DNA of 64,000 bases. It comes from Bacteroidia bacterium (GTDB lineage: Bacteria; Bacteroidota; Bacteroidia; 2-12-FULL-35-15). Position 1 is the first letter of the stretch. Each line of letters begins with the position of its first letter. Both the position numbers and the translations under genes were made by a program. Shown in pieces: positions 43,108 through 51,039 of the stretch. The stretch lies in assembly GCA_020051175.1 (NCBI GenBank), contig JAGVJJ010000040.1:86175-150174 (forward strand), in the 5' to 3' direction. Under the pieces are notes generated by a model. That model saw only the letters and a list, made by a program, of their open reading frames with translations. It was not told the origin of the DNA and ran no database searches.

Positions 43108-45000
43108 ATGAGAGATTTTTTTAAAGGAAATAGAATGCAGCTGATAACATTTTTGATTATTGGCCTTTCTATATGTATAAAAATTTCGTTTGAAGATAAA
43201 CCGTACGCTACTGGCGATGGAATAGAGTATTCGCTTATGACCGAGGCTTTATTTAATCATTTTTCCCCGAATGTAAAATCTTCAGATTGTGAATCGTTCA
43301 AAAGTGCATTTACAAAAGTTAACGGCTGGGAACAAAATGATAAGGCATCTGCTTATGACGCCACCTGTAATTTTATTGGACGTACTAATCTCAACCCGCT
43401 TGAGTATAGTAATGCTTTTTTTGTGGCAAATAACCAGGAAAAATATAGTGTTCACTTTTTCTTTTACTCTCTCCTAAATTTGCCGGTAAGAGTTTTGTGC
43501 GCAATTGTGCCGTTTAACCCCCTGCTTGTTTTTTATATAACAAACATCATTCTTGTACTGCTATGCTGTTTGTTGCTTTTTAAATATTCGCAGTTAAATA
43601 CTGTTTATACAGCAGCCTTTGTATTGCTGTTTTTCTACTCAACCACCTTCTGGTACCTCTGTTGGACGCATCCTGAAGTTTATACAATATGTTTTGTTAC
43701 ACTGGGTATGTGGTTTTATTTTCAGGGTAAAAAGTACATTGCTACATTTCTTGTTGCTCTGGCAGCTTTACAGAATCAGCCACTCTCGCTTCTGGTTGCA
43801 TTTTTATTTTTGGATGTGCTGATTACCGGTGGTTTCCGATTAAAAAATGTGTTAAAAGTTTGTTTGTGTGCCTTACCGGTATTTATTCCTTCCCTTTTTT
43901 ATTATGTTCATTTCGGAGAAACAAATCTGATAAAATACCAGGGAGCGCTTAGCTTCGACTATGTCACATTTACCCGTGTTATTGGATTTTTCTTTGATTT
44001 GAATCAGGGAGTTGTTCTGGCAATTCCTTTGCTGTTGATAGTTTACATTGGATTGCTGTTGCGAAAATTTTTGAAATTCAGAACAGCTAGCCATAAATGG
44101 AGTTTGGTGCTTCCTTTTGTAATCGTGTTCATGGTATGTGTAGCCGGAACAATCAATAACTGGAGTCACGGACAAGCTGTTGTAAACAGGTATGTAACGT
44201 ACATAAGTGCTGTAATGATCGTGCACTCGTTCTTTTTGATTTTGGAAATTGAAAGAACTGGTGTCAGAAACCTTGCTCTTATATTGAGTCTTTTAACCCA
44301 AATCGTTACAGTATATTACCATCAATCCATGAGTAAATATGACTGGTCCACAAACCTGCCAAAGCCGATATCCAATTGGGTTCTAGCTCATTTTCCTCAA
44401 TTATACAACCCTGATCCCGTTATTTTTATTGAACGTTATGCCCCCGGTATGATAGAAAATAGCTCCGAATCACCAGCTTATTACGCTAAAAAGGATGGGG
44501 ATATTACCAAGTTTCTGGTTCATAAAAAATATCTTGATAATTTAAGGCGTTTCGGCTTTTCAAAACAACAAATAGATTCAGTTGCTCCTTCATTGAATTT
44601 TATCACAGATTGGGCCTATATCAATGTTAGCGAAGGTTTTCAGTCGAATCTATCTTCAATAGAACTAAAAAGGCTGGATAACCAGAGAAAAATAGAACGC
44701 CAGATACTGTTAATGAAAAAAGATCCAGTTTGGTACGAGTCAATAAAAAACAAAGCGAAAGATACCGGAATAACAGAAGAGGAGGCGCTTAGAAAGGATG
44801 CGGTCTACATTTTAGGTATTGAAGAGGAAGGCGTGTATAGAACGAAGGAGCAAAAAATTCTGGACCAAATGAATAAAATCAGGGCTACTCCGGATTGGCT
44901 AAAACTTATTGAATCGAAAGCGAAAGATCTGGGTATAACCGTAGACAGTGCATTGTATAATGATGCCCGCTGGATGGTAGAGCAGGAGATGAAAAAGTAG
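43108..45000 (+). CDS. Second GT-C-like membrane protein with C-terminal repeats
   Basis: 630 residues. About 10 membrane spans cover residues 10-420. The first loop carries A-T-G-D-G-I-E-Y-S (about residues 34-42), a catalytic-loop position similar to that of the preceding protein. The soluble C-terminus (about 440-630) ends in two copies of a 45-50-residue module, each with a W-x-x-x-I-x-x-K-A-K-D-x-G-I-T pattern (about residues 550-565 and 597-612), probably helical. I know this module from the ends of other Bacteroidota envelope proteins, but its function is not known to me. It lies 39 bp after the previous gene. Confidence 0.7.
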   Translation: MRDFFKGNRMQLITFLIIGLSICIKISFEDKPYATGDGIEYSLMTEALFNHFSPNVKSSDCESFKSAFTKVNGWEQNDKASAYDATCNFIGRTNLNPLEYSNAFFVANNQEKYSVHFFFYSLLNLPVRVLCAIVPFNPLLVFYITNIILVLLCCLLLFKYSQLNTVYTAAFVLLFFYSTTFWYLCWTHPEVYTICFVTLGMWFYFQGKKYIATFLVALAALQNQPLSLLVAFLFLDVLITGGFRLKNVLKVCLCALPVFIPSLFYYVHFGETNLIKYQGALSFDYVTFTRVIGFFFDLNQGVVLAIPLLLIVYIGLLLRKFLKFRTASHKWSLVLPFVIVFMVCVAGTINNWSHGQAVVNRYVTYISAVMIVHSFFLILEIERTGVRNLALILSLLTQIVTVYYHQSMSKYDWSTNLPKPISNWVLAHFPQLYNPDPVIFIERYAPGMIENSSESPAYYAKKDGDITKFLVHKKYLDNLRRFGFSKQQIDSVAPSLNFITDWAYINVSEGFQSNLSSIELKRLDNQRKIERQILLMKKDPVWYESIKNKAKDTGITEEEALRKDAVYILGIEEEGVYRTKEQKILDQMNKIRATPDWLKLIESKAKDLGITVDSALYNDARWMVEQEMKK

Positions 45001-45047
45001 CATCAAAAAAAGTGATAATATTCACCAGTAAATAACCATAAACAGAT

Positions 45048-46472
45048 ATGTTATTCAGCAGCTTAATTTTTTTATTTGGTTTTCTGCCGCTTGTCATACT
45101 GTGTTATTATATATCACCTGGCAAGCTGAAAAATTATACACTTCTTGCTTTTAGTATTCTTTTTTATGCCTGGGGTGGCGTTACATATACTGTTATTCTG
45201 TTATTATCAATAATTCTCAACTATATTTTTGTAAAGCGGATTCAAACTTCTGAAACCAAAAGTAAAACCTGGCTGTCTATTGGATTGACTGTAAATGTTC
45301 TTGTGCTGGTTATATTCAAGTACCTTGGCTTTTTCATTGAAAATTTAAATGCCTTATTTTTTCTGGTAGCAGATAAGGAAAATTCTATTCCCAATGTTAG
45401 AATTGTGTTACCTCTGGGAATTTCATTTTTTACATTTCATCAAATGTCACTATTGTGGGATGTTTATCGCAACAAAGCCACACCGGCTGTTAAATTTACT
45501 GATACATCACTTTACATCACTTTTTTTCCGCAGCTTGTAGCAGGCCCGATAGTCAGATATAAAGACATTATAGGTCAAATCAGGGGCAGGACGGAAACAT
45601 GGGAATTCTTTAATGCAGGCATTCAGCGTTTTATTCTGGGTCTTTTTAAAAAGGTAATAATTGCAAACACCTGTGCATCCATTGCTGATAGTGTTATGGC
45701 TGAACAATTAAACACTATAAGTTCTTCGGCAGCCTGGTTGGGTATTGTTGCTTACACCCTGCAAATTTATTTTGATTTTTCAGGCTATTCCGATATGGCG
45801 ATCGGTTTAGCCAAACTCTTTGGGTTTACGATAATGGAGAATTTTAATTTTCCTTACATTTCAAAAAGTATAAAAGAATTCTGGAGGCGTTGGCACATTT
45901 CCCTATCTACATGGTTCAGGGACTATGTATATATACCACTTGGTGGGAATCAGAAGAGTCAGAGGCGAACATATTTGAATTTAATTCTCGTTTTCTTTCT
46001 CACGGGTTTTTGGCATGGCGCTACCTGGAGCTTTATCGTTTGGGGGCTGTTTCATGGTATATTCCTTATTATCGAACGTTTGGGGCTTGAGAAGCTATTG
46101 ATGAAAATTCCACAGGTTGTTAGCTGGGCCTACACTCTTCTTGTTGTAATGATAGGCTGGGTGTTTTTCAGGATAGAAAAATTACTGGATGCTTTGGAAT
46201 ACATTTTAAAATTATTTGGCGGGGGTGTCACTGGAAGTAAAAGTGTGCTGTATTTTTTGGATTCTGAAAAACTGACAATTCTAATCCTTGCTATTGTATC
46301 CAGCACAATCCTGGTTGTTAAAATCAAAGAAGTTCTGGATAATATTGCTTTAAATCGCTTTGCGGGTTTTTACGGTTTGGTGAAAAACATTGTACTGGTT
46401 TTTATGTTTGTATATTCTGTAGTTATTTTGAATGCAGGTTCCTATAATCCTTTTATATACTTTAGGTTTTGA
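45048..46472 (+). CDS. MBOAT acyltransferase (AlgI/PatA/DltB-like)
   Basis: 474 residues with about 10 membrane spans. Membrane-bound O-acyltransferases move an acyl group, usually acetyl, across the inner membrane for addition to an exported glycan. Signature elements: F-F-P-Q-L-V-A-G-P-I (about residues 161-170), D-F-S-G-Y-S-D-M-A-I-G (about 243-253), F-W-R-R-W-H-I-S-L-S (about 278-287) and the catalytic histidine in G-F-W-H-G-A-T-W (about 322-329). The next gene starts inside its stop codon, a typical arrangement for an MBOAT and its AlgX/AlgJ partner. Confidence 0.92.
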   Translation: MLFSSLIFLFGFLPLVILCYYISPGKLKNYTLLAFSILFYAWGGVTYTVILLLSIILNYIFVKRIQTSETKSKTWLSIGLTVNVLVLVIFKYLGFFIENLNALFFLVADKENSIPNVRIVLPLGISFFTFHQMSLLWDVYRNKATPAVKFTDTSLYITFFPQLVAGPIVRYKDIIGQIRGRTETWEFFNAGIQRFILGLFKKVIIANTCASIADSVMAEQLNTISSSAAWLGIVAYTLQIYFDFSGYSDMAIGLAKLFGFTIMENFNFPYISKSIKEFWRRWHISLSTWFRDYVYIPLGGNQKSQRRTYLNLILVFFLTGFWHGATWSFIVWGLFHGIFLIIERLGLEKLLMKIPQVVSWAYTLLVVMIGWVFFRIEKLLDALEYILKLFGGGVTGSKSVLYFLDSEKLTILILAIVSSTILVVKIKEVLDNIALNRFAGFYGLVKNIVLVFMFVYSVVILNAGSYNPFIYFRF

Positions 46473-47593
46473 CAGTTATAAAAAAATCTTTGCTTCCATT
46501 TACTTTTCTGGCGCTCTTGCTGCTGCCGGTTTTCAATGCTTTGATGCCTGTTTGGAAGTTTAAACGGGAAGCTGAAAACAGGACCTTTAAAGATAGCGTG
46601 GAAATAAAGCTGGATCATCTGGATGCTTTTCCAAAAGATTATGAAGCATTCATCAACGATAATTTCTCTTTTCGTACACCTTTACTTAATTTATATCACC
46701 ACATCAAATATTATTGCTGGGGAATATCCTCTCATCCTGATAAAACAATAATGGGAAAAGATGGTTGGTTTTTTGTAGCTGGTAAAGAAAAAGATAGTTA
46801 TGAAGGTAAAATAGATTTTTCGCCTGAACAATTAAAAGAGTTTGAATGCGAATGGACAAACAGAAAAAGCTATTTGGATTCAATGCATATAAAGGCTTAT
46901 TGGGTTGTGTGTCCTATGAAATATAATGTATATCCTGAAAAACTACCTTTTAATCTGCGCAATAACCATATTAGTAGAAGACAACAACTGCTTGACTATT
47001 TGAAAGGCAAATTTTCAGATGTAATTGTAAATCCCCTTTCTGCATTACTCAAAGCCAAAGACACCATGAAAGTGTACTATAAGCTGGATGATCATTGGAA
47101 TACACGGGGAGGATATGTTATATCCCAGGTTTTACTAAATAGAATTAAAAATGATTTTCCTCAGTTACATGTTAAATCTTTTGTTGATTACCAATGGAAA
47201 GATTCAATTTTCAATACAGGATTTCATTATAAAGTTCTAGGAATAAAAAGTAGAACGGAAGATGATAAGTACCCTGTAGTTAAAAATGAGTTTTCTCTTG
47301 AAACAGCTAAATATGGGTTTCCTCCAATTTCAGATTTTCCTTATCCGTGGGATTACGAAAGAAGGTTTGTCAATAATAAAGATACAGTCGGACCCAAAAT
47401 TCTTATTATAAGGGATTCATTCGGAGACCAAGTACTTCCTTTCGTTAAGGAATCGTTCAGGGAAAGCGTTTTCATTTTTGACAGTTGGCGGTACGGATTG
47501 AATAAAAACATTATCGAAAAATACCGTCCCGACATAGTTGTGTTTCTTGGACTTGAAACGCACCTCGAACACATGATAATTAAGTACGACTAG
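46469..47593 (+). CDS. AlgX/AlgJ-like SGNH acetyltransferase partner
   Basis: 374 residues with an N-terminal signal/anchor (about 8-26). It overlaps the MBOAT stop by 4 bp, with a TTG start. Its periplasmic domain is of the ALGX/AlgJ group: D-D-H-W-N-T-R-G-G (about residues 208-216, with the catalytic Asp/His pair) and I-I-R-D-S-F-G-D-Q (about 313-321, with the nucleophilic serine in a GDS-like block). In alginate synthesis AlgJ and AlgX take the acetyl group from AlgI and put it on the sugar. The pair here probably does the same for an unknown glycan of this organism. Confidence 0.87.
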   Translation: MTVIKKSLLPFTFLALLLLPVFNALMPVWKFKREAENRTFKDSVEIKLDHLDAFPKDYEAFINDNFSFRTPLLNLYHHIKYYCWGISSHPDKTIMGKDGWFFVAGKEKDSYEGKIDFSPEQLKEFECEWTNRKSYLDSMHIKAYWVVCPMKYNVYPEKLPFNLRNNHISRRQQLLDYLKGKFSDVIVNPLSALLKAKDTMKVYYKLDDHWNTRGGYVISQVLLNRIKNDFPQLHVKSFVDYQWKDSIFNTGFHYKVLGIKSRTEDDKYPVVKNEFSLETAKYGFPPISDFPYPWDYERRFVNNKDTVGPKILIIRDSFGDQVLPFVKESFRESVFIFDSWRYGLNKNIIEKYRPDIVVFLGLETHLEHMIIKYD

Positions 47594-47608
47594 CTCCCAT
47601 AGCCAGGC

Positions 47609-47632
47609 AGTTATTGAATAACTATTTTTTTT
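47609..47632 (+). terminator. Terminator of the glycan operon
   Basis: AGTTATT and AATAACT form a 7-bp stem around one base, followed by ATTTTTTTT, 16 bp after the acyltransferase partner gene. It overlaps the end of the convergent GH16 gene. The one-base loop is unusually tight, so pairing may open to a slightly larger loop. Confidence 0.6.
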
Positions 47633-49128
47633 GTACCAATCAAAACTTCTTCTTGATTTTTTATTGTAAGAAAGTATATTCCGTCATTAACATTTATTAT
47701 ATTGATTTCACAACTATTAGTACCTGTAGTCAATGAGTACACTTGTTTTCCTAAAATATCATTTACACTAATAAAATACAAGTCTTCATTCAGCTCGTTT
47801 GAGTCGTATTTTTCTGATGAAACGTTTATGTCCAACATAAAAGTGCCTCTATTGGGGTTAGGATAAACTGTGATCGCTCGACTATTATCCTCTGCCGCTA
47901 ACGAACGCTTACTACTTATGTCATTGTTGTTATTTGAAATTAGTTGAGAGGCGCAAGGGATTACTTCTGCCGTAAAGTTGCTTCCGGATTCAGCAGTAAA
48001 TCCTGGGTGAAAAGTGATTGACTTATCTGCTTTTGCTGTATAGCCAGTTGAAGTAATTGTTTTAGGGCATGTAAAATCATAAGCATTTCCAGCAGAGCAA
48101 TCCCAATCATAGGCGCTTGTCAATGAATTATTAATGTCAACCATTGGTGGTATAGCAAACTGTAATTCATACCCTTTAAAAACTGATATACTATTGTTGT
48201 CGTTATCGCAAAAAATATGATTTTCGCAATTTTCAGTATAATATCGAATGTAATCAATATCCATATATGCCAATGTAGGGGTGTTTGCATCGGGCTCTTC
48301 ATCTTCCATTACACCATTAATTAATTCGTTTTTTGCTATTGATACACTGGCAATTATACGCATTGGGCCTTGTGGATATCCAGATGGGAATGGAGAGTTG
48401 TATTTTAAGAATTCCCAGAAAATAATATTATCGATTCTGTAAATTACATGCTCTGGTGTCCATTCCGCACTGAATACATGAAAGTCGGCCGAATAGTCAA
48501 TGTTTGTGTGACCATGACCGCCTCCACCGCTACTTGTCGAAGAACAATAAGTAGGGGGGTGAAAATTAAATCCTAAATCTTTGATACCGGAATTGTCAGG
48601 GTTAATAAGCTCTATGATATCTATTTCACCTGCGGCCCCACCATTCCATAACCAAAAAGCTGGCCAAAACCCTTTACCTTTTGGTAGTTTGCACCTAATT
48701 TCAAATTTTCCATAATTATACTCATGTATAGCTTTTGAGTATAACATTCCTGTACGCCATGTTTGAGACGCACTACAATTAGGATAAGGAAAATTGGTGA
48801 TTTTTTCTATTTTTAATCGTGCACATTTTTCTCCATTAGGAGTTGTATAATAGTATACATTGTTGGGACTAAAAGAGTTTAGCTCTTTGACCGGATTATG
48901 AATATAGCTCGGTCTATAATTGGAATACGAGCCTCCACATTGAGCGTATGATGCATCATCTGGGTAATCAAGGCCAAACCAAAAATCATTGCTCAGGGGA
49001 ACATTTTGATCGTTGAATTCAAAAGATTCCGAAAGTGTCCAGTTATCCTGAGCAAAAATTGTCATACTAATACTACTAGTTAAGTATAATAAAATAAGTG
49101 AGAAATATTTCAAAAGTGTACTTTTCAT
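47611..49128 (-). CDS. Secreted GH16 glycoside hydrolase with T9SS sorting domain
   Basis: 505 residues. Signal peptide 1-26 (ends I-F-A-Q). The GH16 jelly roll (about 28-290) has the active-site E-I-D-I-I-E (about 168-173), whose two glutamates act as nucleophile and acid/base. The enzyme is expected to cleave beta-1,3 or beta-1,4 glucans or galactans such as laminarin, lichenin, agar or carrageenan. A middle domain with S-I-T-F-H-P-G-F-T-A-E-S-G-S (about 366-379) is the short repeat found beside many sorting domains. The end is a type A T9SS sorting domain (from about 415; V-Y-P-N-P-N-R-G-T-F, K-K-I-V-I-Q). It is the last gene of a minus-strand group with the tail-fibre-like paralogues. Confidence 0.88.
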   Translation of the reverse strand: MKSTLLKYFSLILLYLTSSISMTIFAQDNWTLSESFEFNDQNVPLSNDFWFGLDYPDDASYAQCGGSYSNYRPSYIHNPVKELNSFSPNNVYYYTTPNGEKCARLKIEKITNFPYPNCSASQTWRTGMLYSKAIHEYNYGKFEIRCKLPKGKGFWPAFWLWNGGAAGEIDIIELINPDNSGIKDLGFNFHPPTYCSSTSSGGGGHGHTNIDYSADFHVFSAEWTPEHVIYRIDNIIFWEFLKYNSPFPSGYPQGPMRIIASVSIAKNELINGVMEDEEPDANTPTLAYMDIDYIRYYTENCENHIFCDNDNNSISVFKGYELQFAIPPMVDINNSLTSAYDWDCSAGNAYDFTCPKTITSTGYTAKADKSITFHPGFTAESGSNFTAEVIPCASQLISNNNNDISSKRSLAAEDNSRAITVYPNPNRGTFMLDINVSSEKYDSNELNEDLYFISVNDILGKQVYSLTTGTNSCEINIINVNDGIYFLTIKNQEEVLIGTKKIVIQ

Positions 49129-49155
49129 TCGGAAACTGTTATGTTTAAATTGTTG

Positions 49156-50007
49156 TTAATATTTTTCTAGAGCCGTAATTTTTTCGCGCAAAAGAACATT
49201 CTTTTTTTGAAGTTCAATCAGGTGTATATAAATCTCTTCTACTTGTTTCAAAATTTTTGCGTCCATATCAGCAATATCATAGCCATTGCTATCTATAAAA
49301 GCCGCGTTGTCAATTCCGGGCAAATGGTGATGTTTGTTAATAAACTCTTCTACTTGTGTTAGTGGCAGAAGTGGATAATTTTCTTTAAATACATAATCGG
49401 GCCAACTAGCATAAGTTGCAACCTTTAATCTTGTTGCTACCATATTTCCATTAACTGCAAATAAATATCCTTTCGTGTTTGTTGTTCCAATACCAACGCA
49501 CCCCTTTGAATATGTGTAACCGTTATAAGTTCCAATTGGCCCAACAAATAAAGATGGCGCAGACGGAGCCGTGGTTGTATTGTTAAAAGACACCATTAGT
49601 GAATTTGCAATATTATTATTGAAATTGTTTGCAAAGGCAGTACTTGCCCATCGTCCGGTGCCTATAACAACAGAATTGTTAGTAGAAGCAGTAACCCATT
49701 GCCCCAAAGAAAAGGAAGTATTTCCAGAAGCTAGCGTAAAAGAGCCTGCAGACAATGATGCATAACCCAAAACGGTGGAATTGTCACCAAACACCTGTGA
49801 GGAGTTAACTCCAGTAACCACTCGGTTTGATGCACCCGAAGCTAAAGAATAGTAAACGTAACTGCCTCCGAAAGCCCCTGTTTTATTATTAAATCCAAAA
49901 GCACTTGAAAAGCTCGCGTTGTCAAAGGTGTTATTAGAGTAGTTTATTTGCGATTTTGCACAAATAAAAAGCGCAAAATAAAATATAATAAATAGACTTG
50001 TTTTCAT
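49156..50007 (-). CDS. YadA-head/tail-fibre-like secreted protein, paralogue 1
   Basis: 283 residues with a signal peptide (1-19). The middle consists of short repeats such as G-D-N-S-T-V-L-G-Y-A-S and S-V-V-I-G-T-G, the left-handed roll of YadA-like adhesin heads, then A-V-N-G-N-M-V-A-T and a Y-P-L-L-P-L-x-x-V-E-E-F-I-N-K-H-H-H-L-P-G-I segment (split at about residues 215-240) as found before the endosialidase-like chaperone region of tail fibres. The last 45 residues form a coiled coil. It is probably a trimeric extracellular fibre. It lies 27 bp before the GH16 gene and 30 bp after its paralogue. Confidence 0.75.
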   Translation of the reverse strand: MKTSLFIIFYFALFICAKSQINYSNNTFDNASFSSAFGFNNKTGAFGGSYVYYSLASGASNRVVTGVNSSQVFGDNSTVLGYASLSAGSFTLASGNTSFSLGQWVTASTNNSVVIGTGRWASTAFANNFNNNIANSLMVSFNNTTTAPSAPSLFVGPIGTYNGYTYSKGCVGIGTTNTKGYLFAVNGNMVATRLKVATYASWPDYVFKENYPLLPLTQVEEFINKHHHLPGIDNAAFIDSNGYDIADMDAKILKQVEEIYIHLIELQKKNVLLREKITALEKY

Positions 50008-50037
50008 GTTTTTAATTCTTGAAAGTGCTTATATTAT

Positions 50038-50898
50038 TTATCGTTTTAACTTTTCTTCTAGTAGTTTAACCTTTTCACTTAGCGCTTTATTTTCCTTTTC
50101 TAATTGAATAGCATGTAAGTACATTTCTTCCACTTGCTTTAACAGTTTCGCATCCATATCGGCCACATCGTACCCATCATTTGTAATGGCGCTAGCACTT
50201 TCTATACCAGGGAGGTGGTGGTTTTTGTTAATGAATTCAGCGACTTTATTTAAAGGAAGAAGCGGATAGTTTTTTTCAAAAACATAATCGGGCCAGTTGG
50301 CATATGTGGCAACTTTTATTTTGGTAGCTATCATACTTCCATTAACAGCAAATAAATAACCCTTTGTGTTAGTAGTTCCAATTCCAACACATCCTAAAGA
50401 ATAAGTATAGCCATTATAGGTACCAATTGGACCTACGAAAAGAGATGGATCGGTGGGTGCTGTTGTTGTGTTATTAAATGACACCATTAAGGAGTTGGCA
50501 AAGTTATTAGTAAAATTACTTGCATAGGGCGTGCTTGACCACCTTCCTGTTCCTATAACAACTGAATGCGTTGCAGAAGCCGTAACCCATTGTCCAATGG
50601 CAAAAGAATTATCCGCAGAAGCCTTAGTAAATGAGCCTGCTGCCATTGATGCATAGCCACCAACTGTTGAATTGTCACCAAACACTTGAGAAGAGTGAGA
50701 ACCTGCTAATACTTTATTTGACGCACCCGATGCCAAGGTGTACCATACACTTGCCCCGCCAGAAACCCCAGTCAAATTATTGAAACCTGTTGCGCTAGAA
50801 AAATTAGTATTATAGAATGTATTATTATAGAAATTTACTTGTGCTGTTAGAGAAGAAATAATAGACAGATTGAAAATTAGGTAGAATAATTTTTTCAT
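50038..50898 (-). CDS. YadA-head/tail-fibre-like secreted protein, paralogue 2
   Basis: 286 residues with the same order as the following gene: signal peptide, head repeats (G-D-N-S-T-V-G-G-Y-A-S; S-V-V-I-G-T-G-R-W), A-V-N-G-S-M, then a F-I-N-K-N-H-H-L-P-G-I segment and a coiled-coil end (K-L-L-E-E-K). The two are very similar over most of their length and are a tandem duplication; the strongest differences are in the C-terminal coil. It is the first gene of the group that leads to the GH16 enzyme. A TAATTTTG -7 box lies upstream. Confidence 0.75.
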   Translation of the reverse strand: MKKLFYLIFNLSIISSLTAQVNFYNNTFYNTNFSSATGFNNLTGVSGGASVWYTLASGASNKVLAGSHSSQVFGDNSTVGGYASMAAGSFTKASADNSFAIGQWVTASATHSVVIGTGRWSSTPYASNFTNNFANSLMVSFNNTTTAPTDPSLFVGPIGTYNGYTYSLGCVGIGTTNTKGYLFAVNGSMIATKIKVATYANWPDYVFEKNYPLLPLNKVAEFINKNHHLPGIESASAITNDGYDVADMDAKLLKQVEEMYLHAIQLEKENKALSEKVKLLEEKLKR

Positions 50899-50953
50899 GT
50901 TTTTGTATTTAGTTTTTTAAGCGTAGTGATTATAAAGTAAGCATGCAACTTTA

Positions 50954-50961
50954 CAAAATTA
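50954..50961 (-). promoter_or_regulatory. Possible -7 box of the fibre/GH16 group
   Basis: TAATTTTG on the minus strand matches TAnnTTTG, 56 bp before the first ATG. I could not find a convincing TTTG -33 box at the right distance. Confidence 0.4.
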
Positions 50962-51039
50962 TTCGATTGTTAAAGGATGGGTGTTAATAACAATTAATAA
51001 AATTTTGGTGTTGTAAGAATATTACTAGTGACTTTGAGC

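Noticed and set aside
39940-47593. Alginate or cellulose synthesis locus.
   Set aside because: No Alg8/Alg44, BcsA or export porin gene is present; only the acylation pair is shared.
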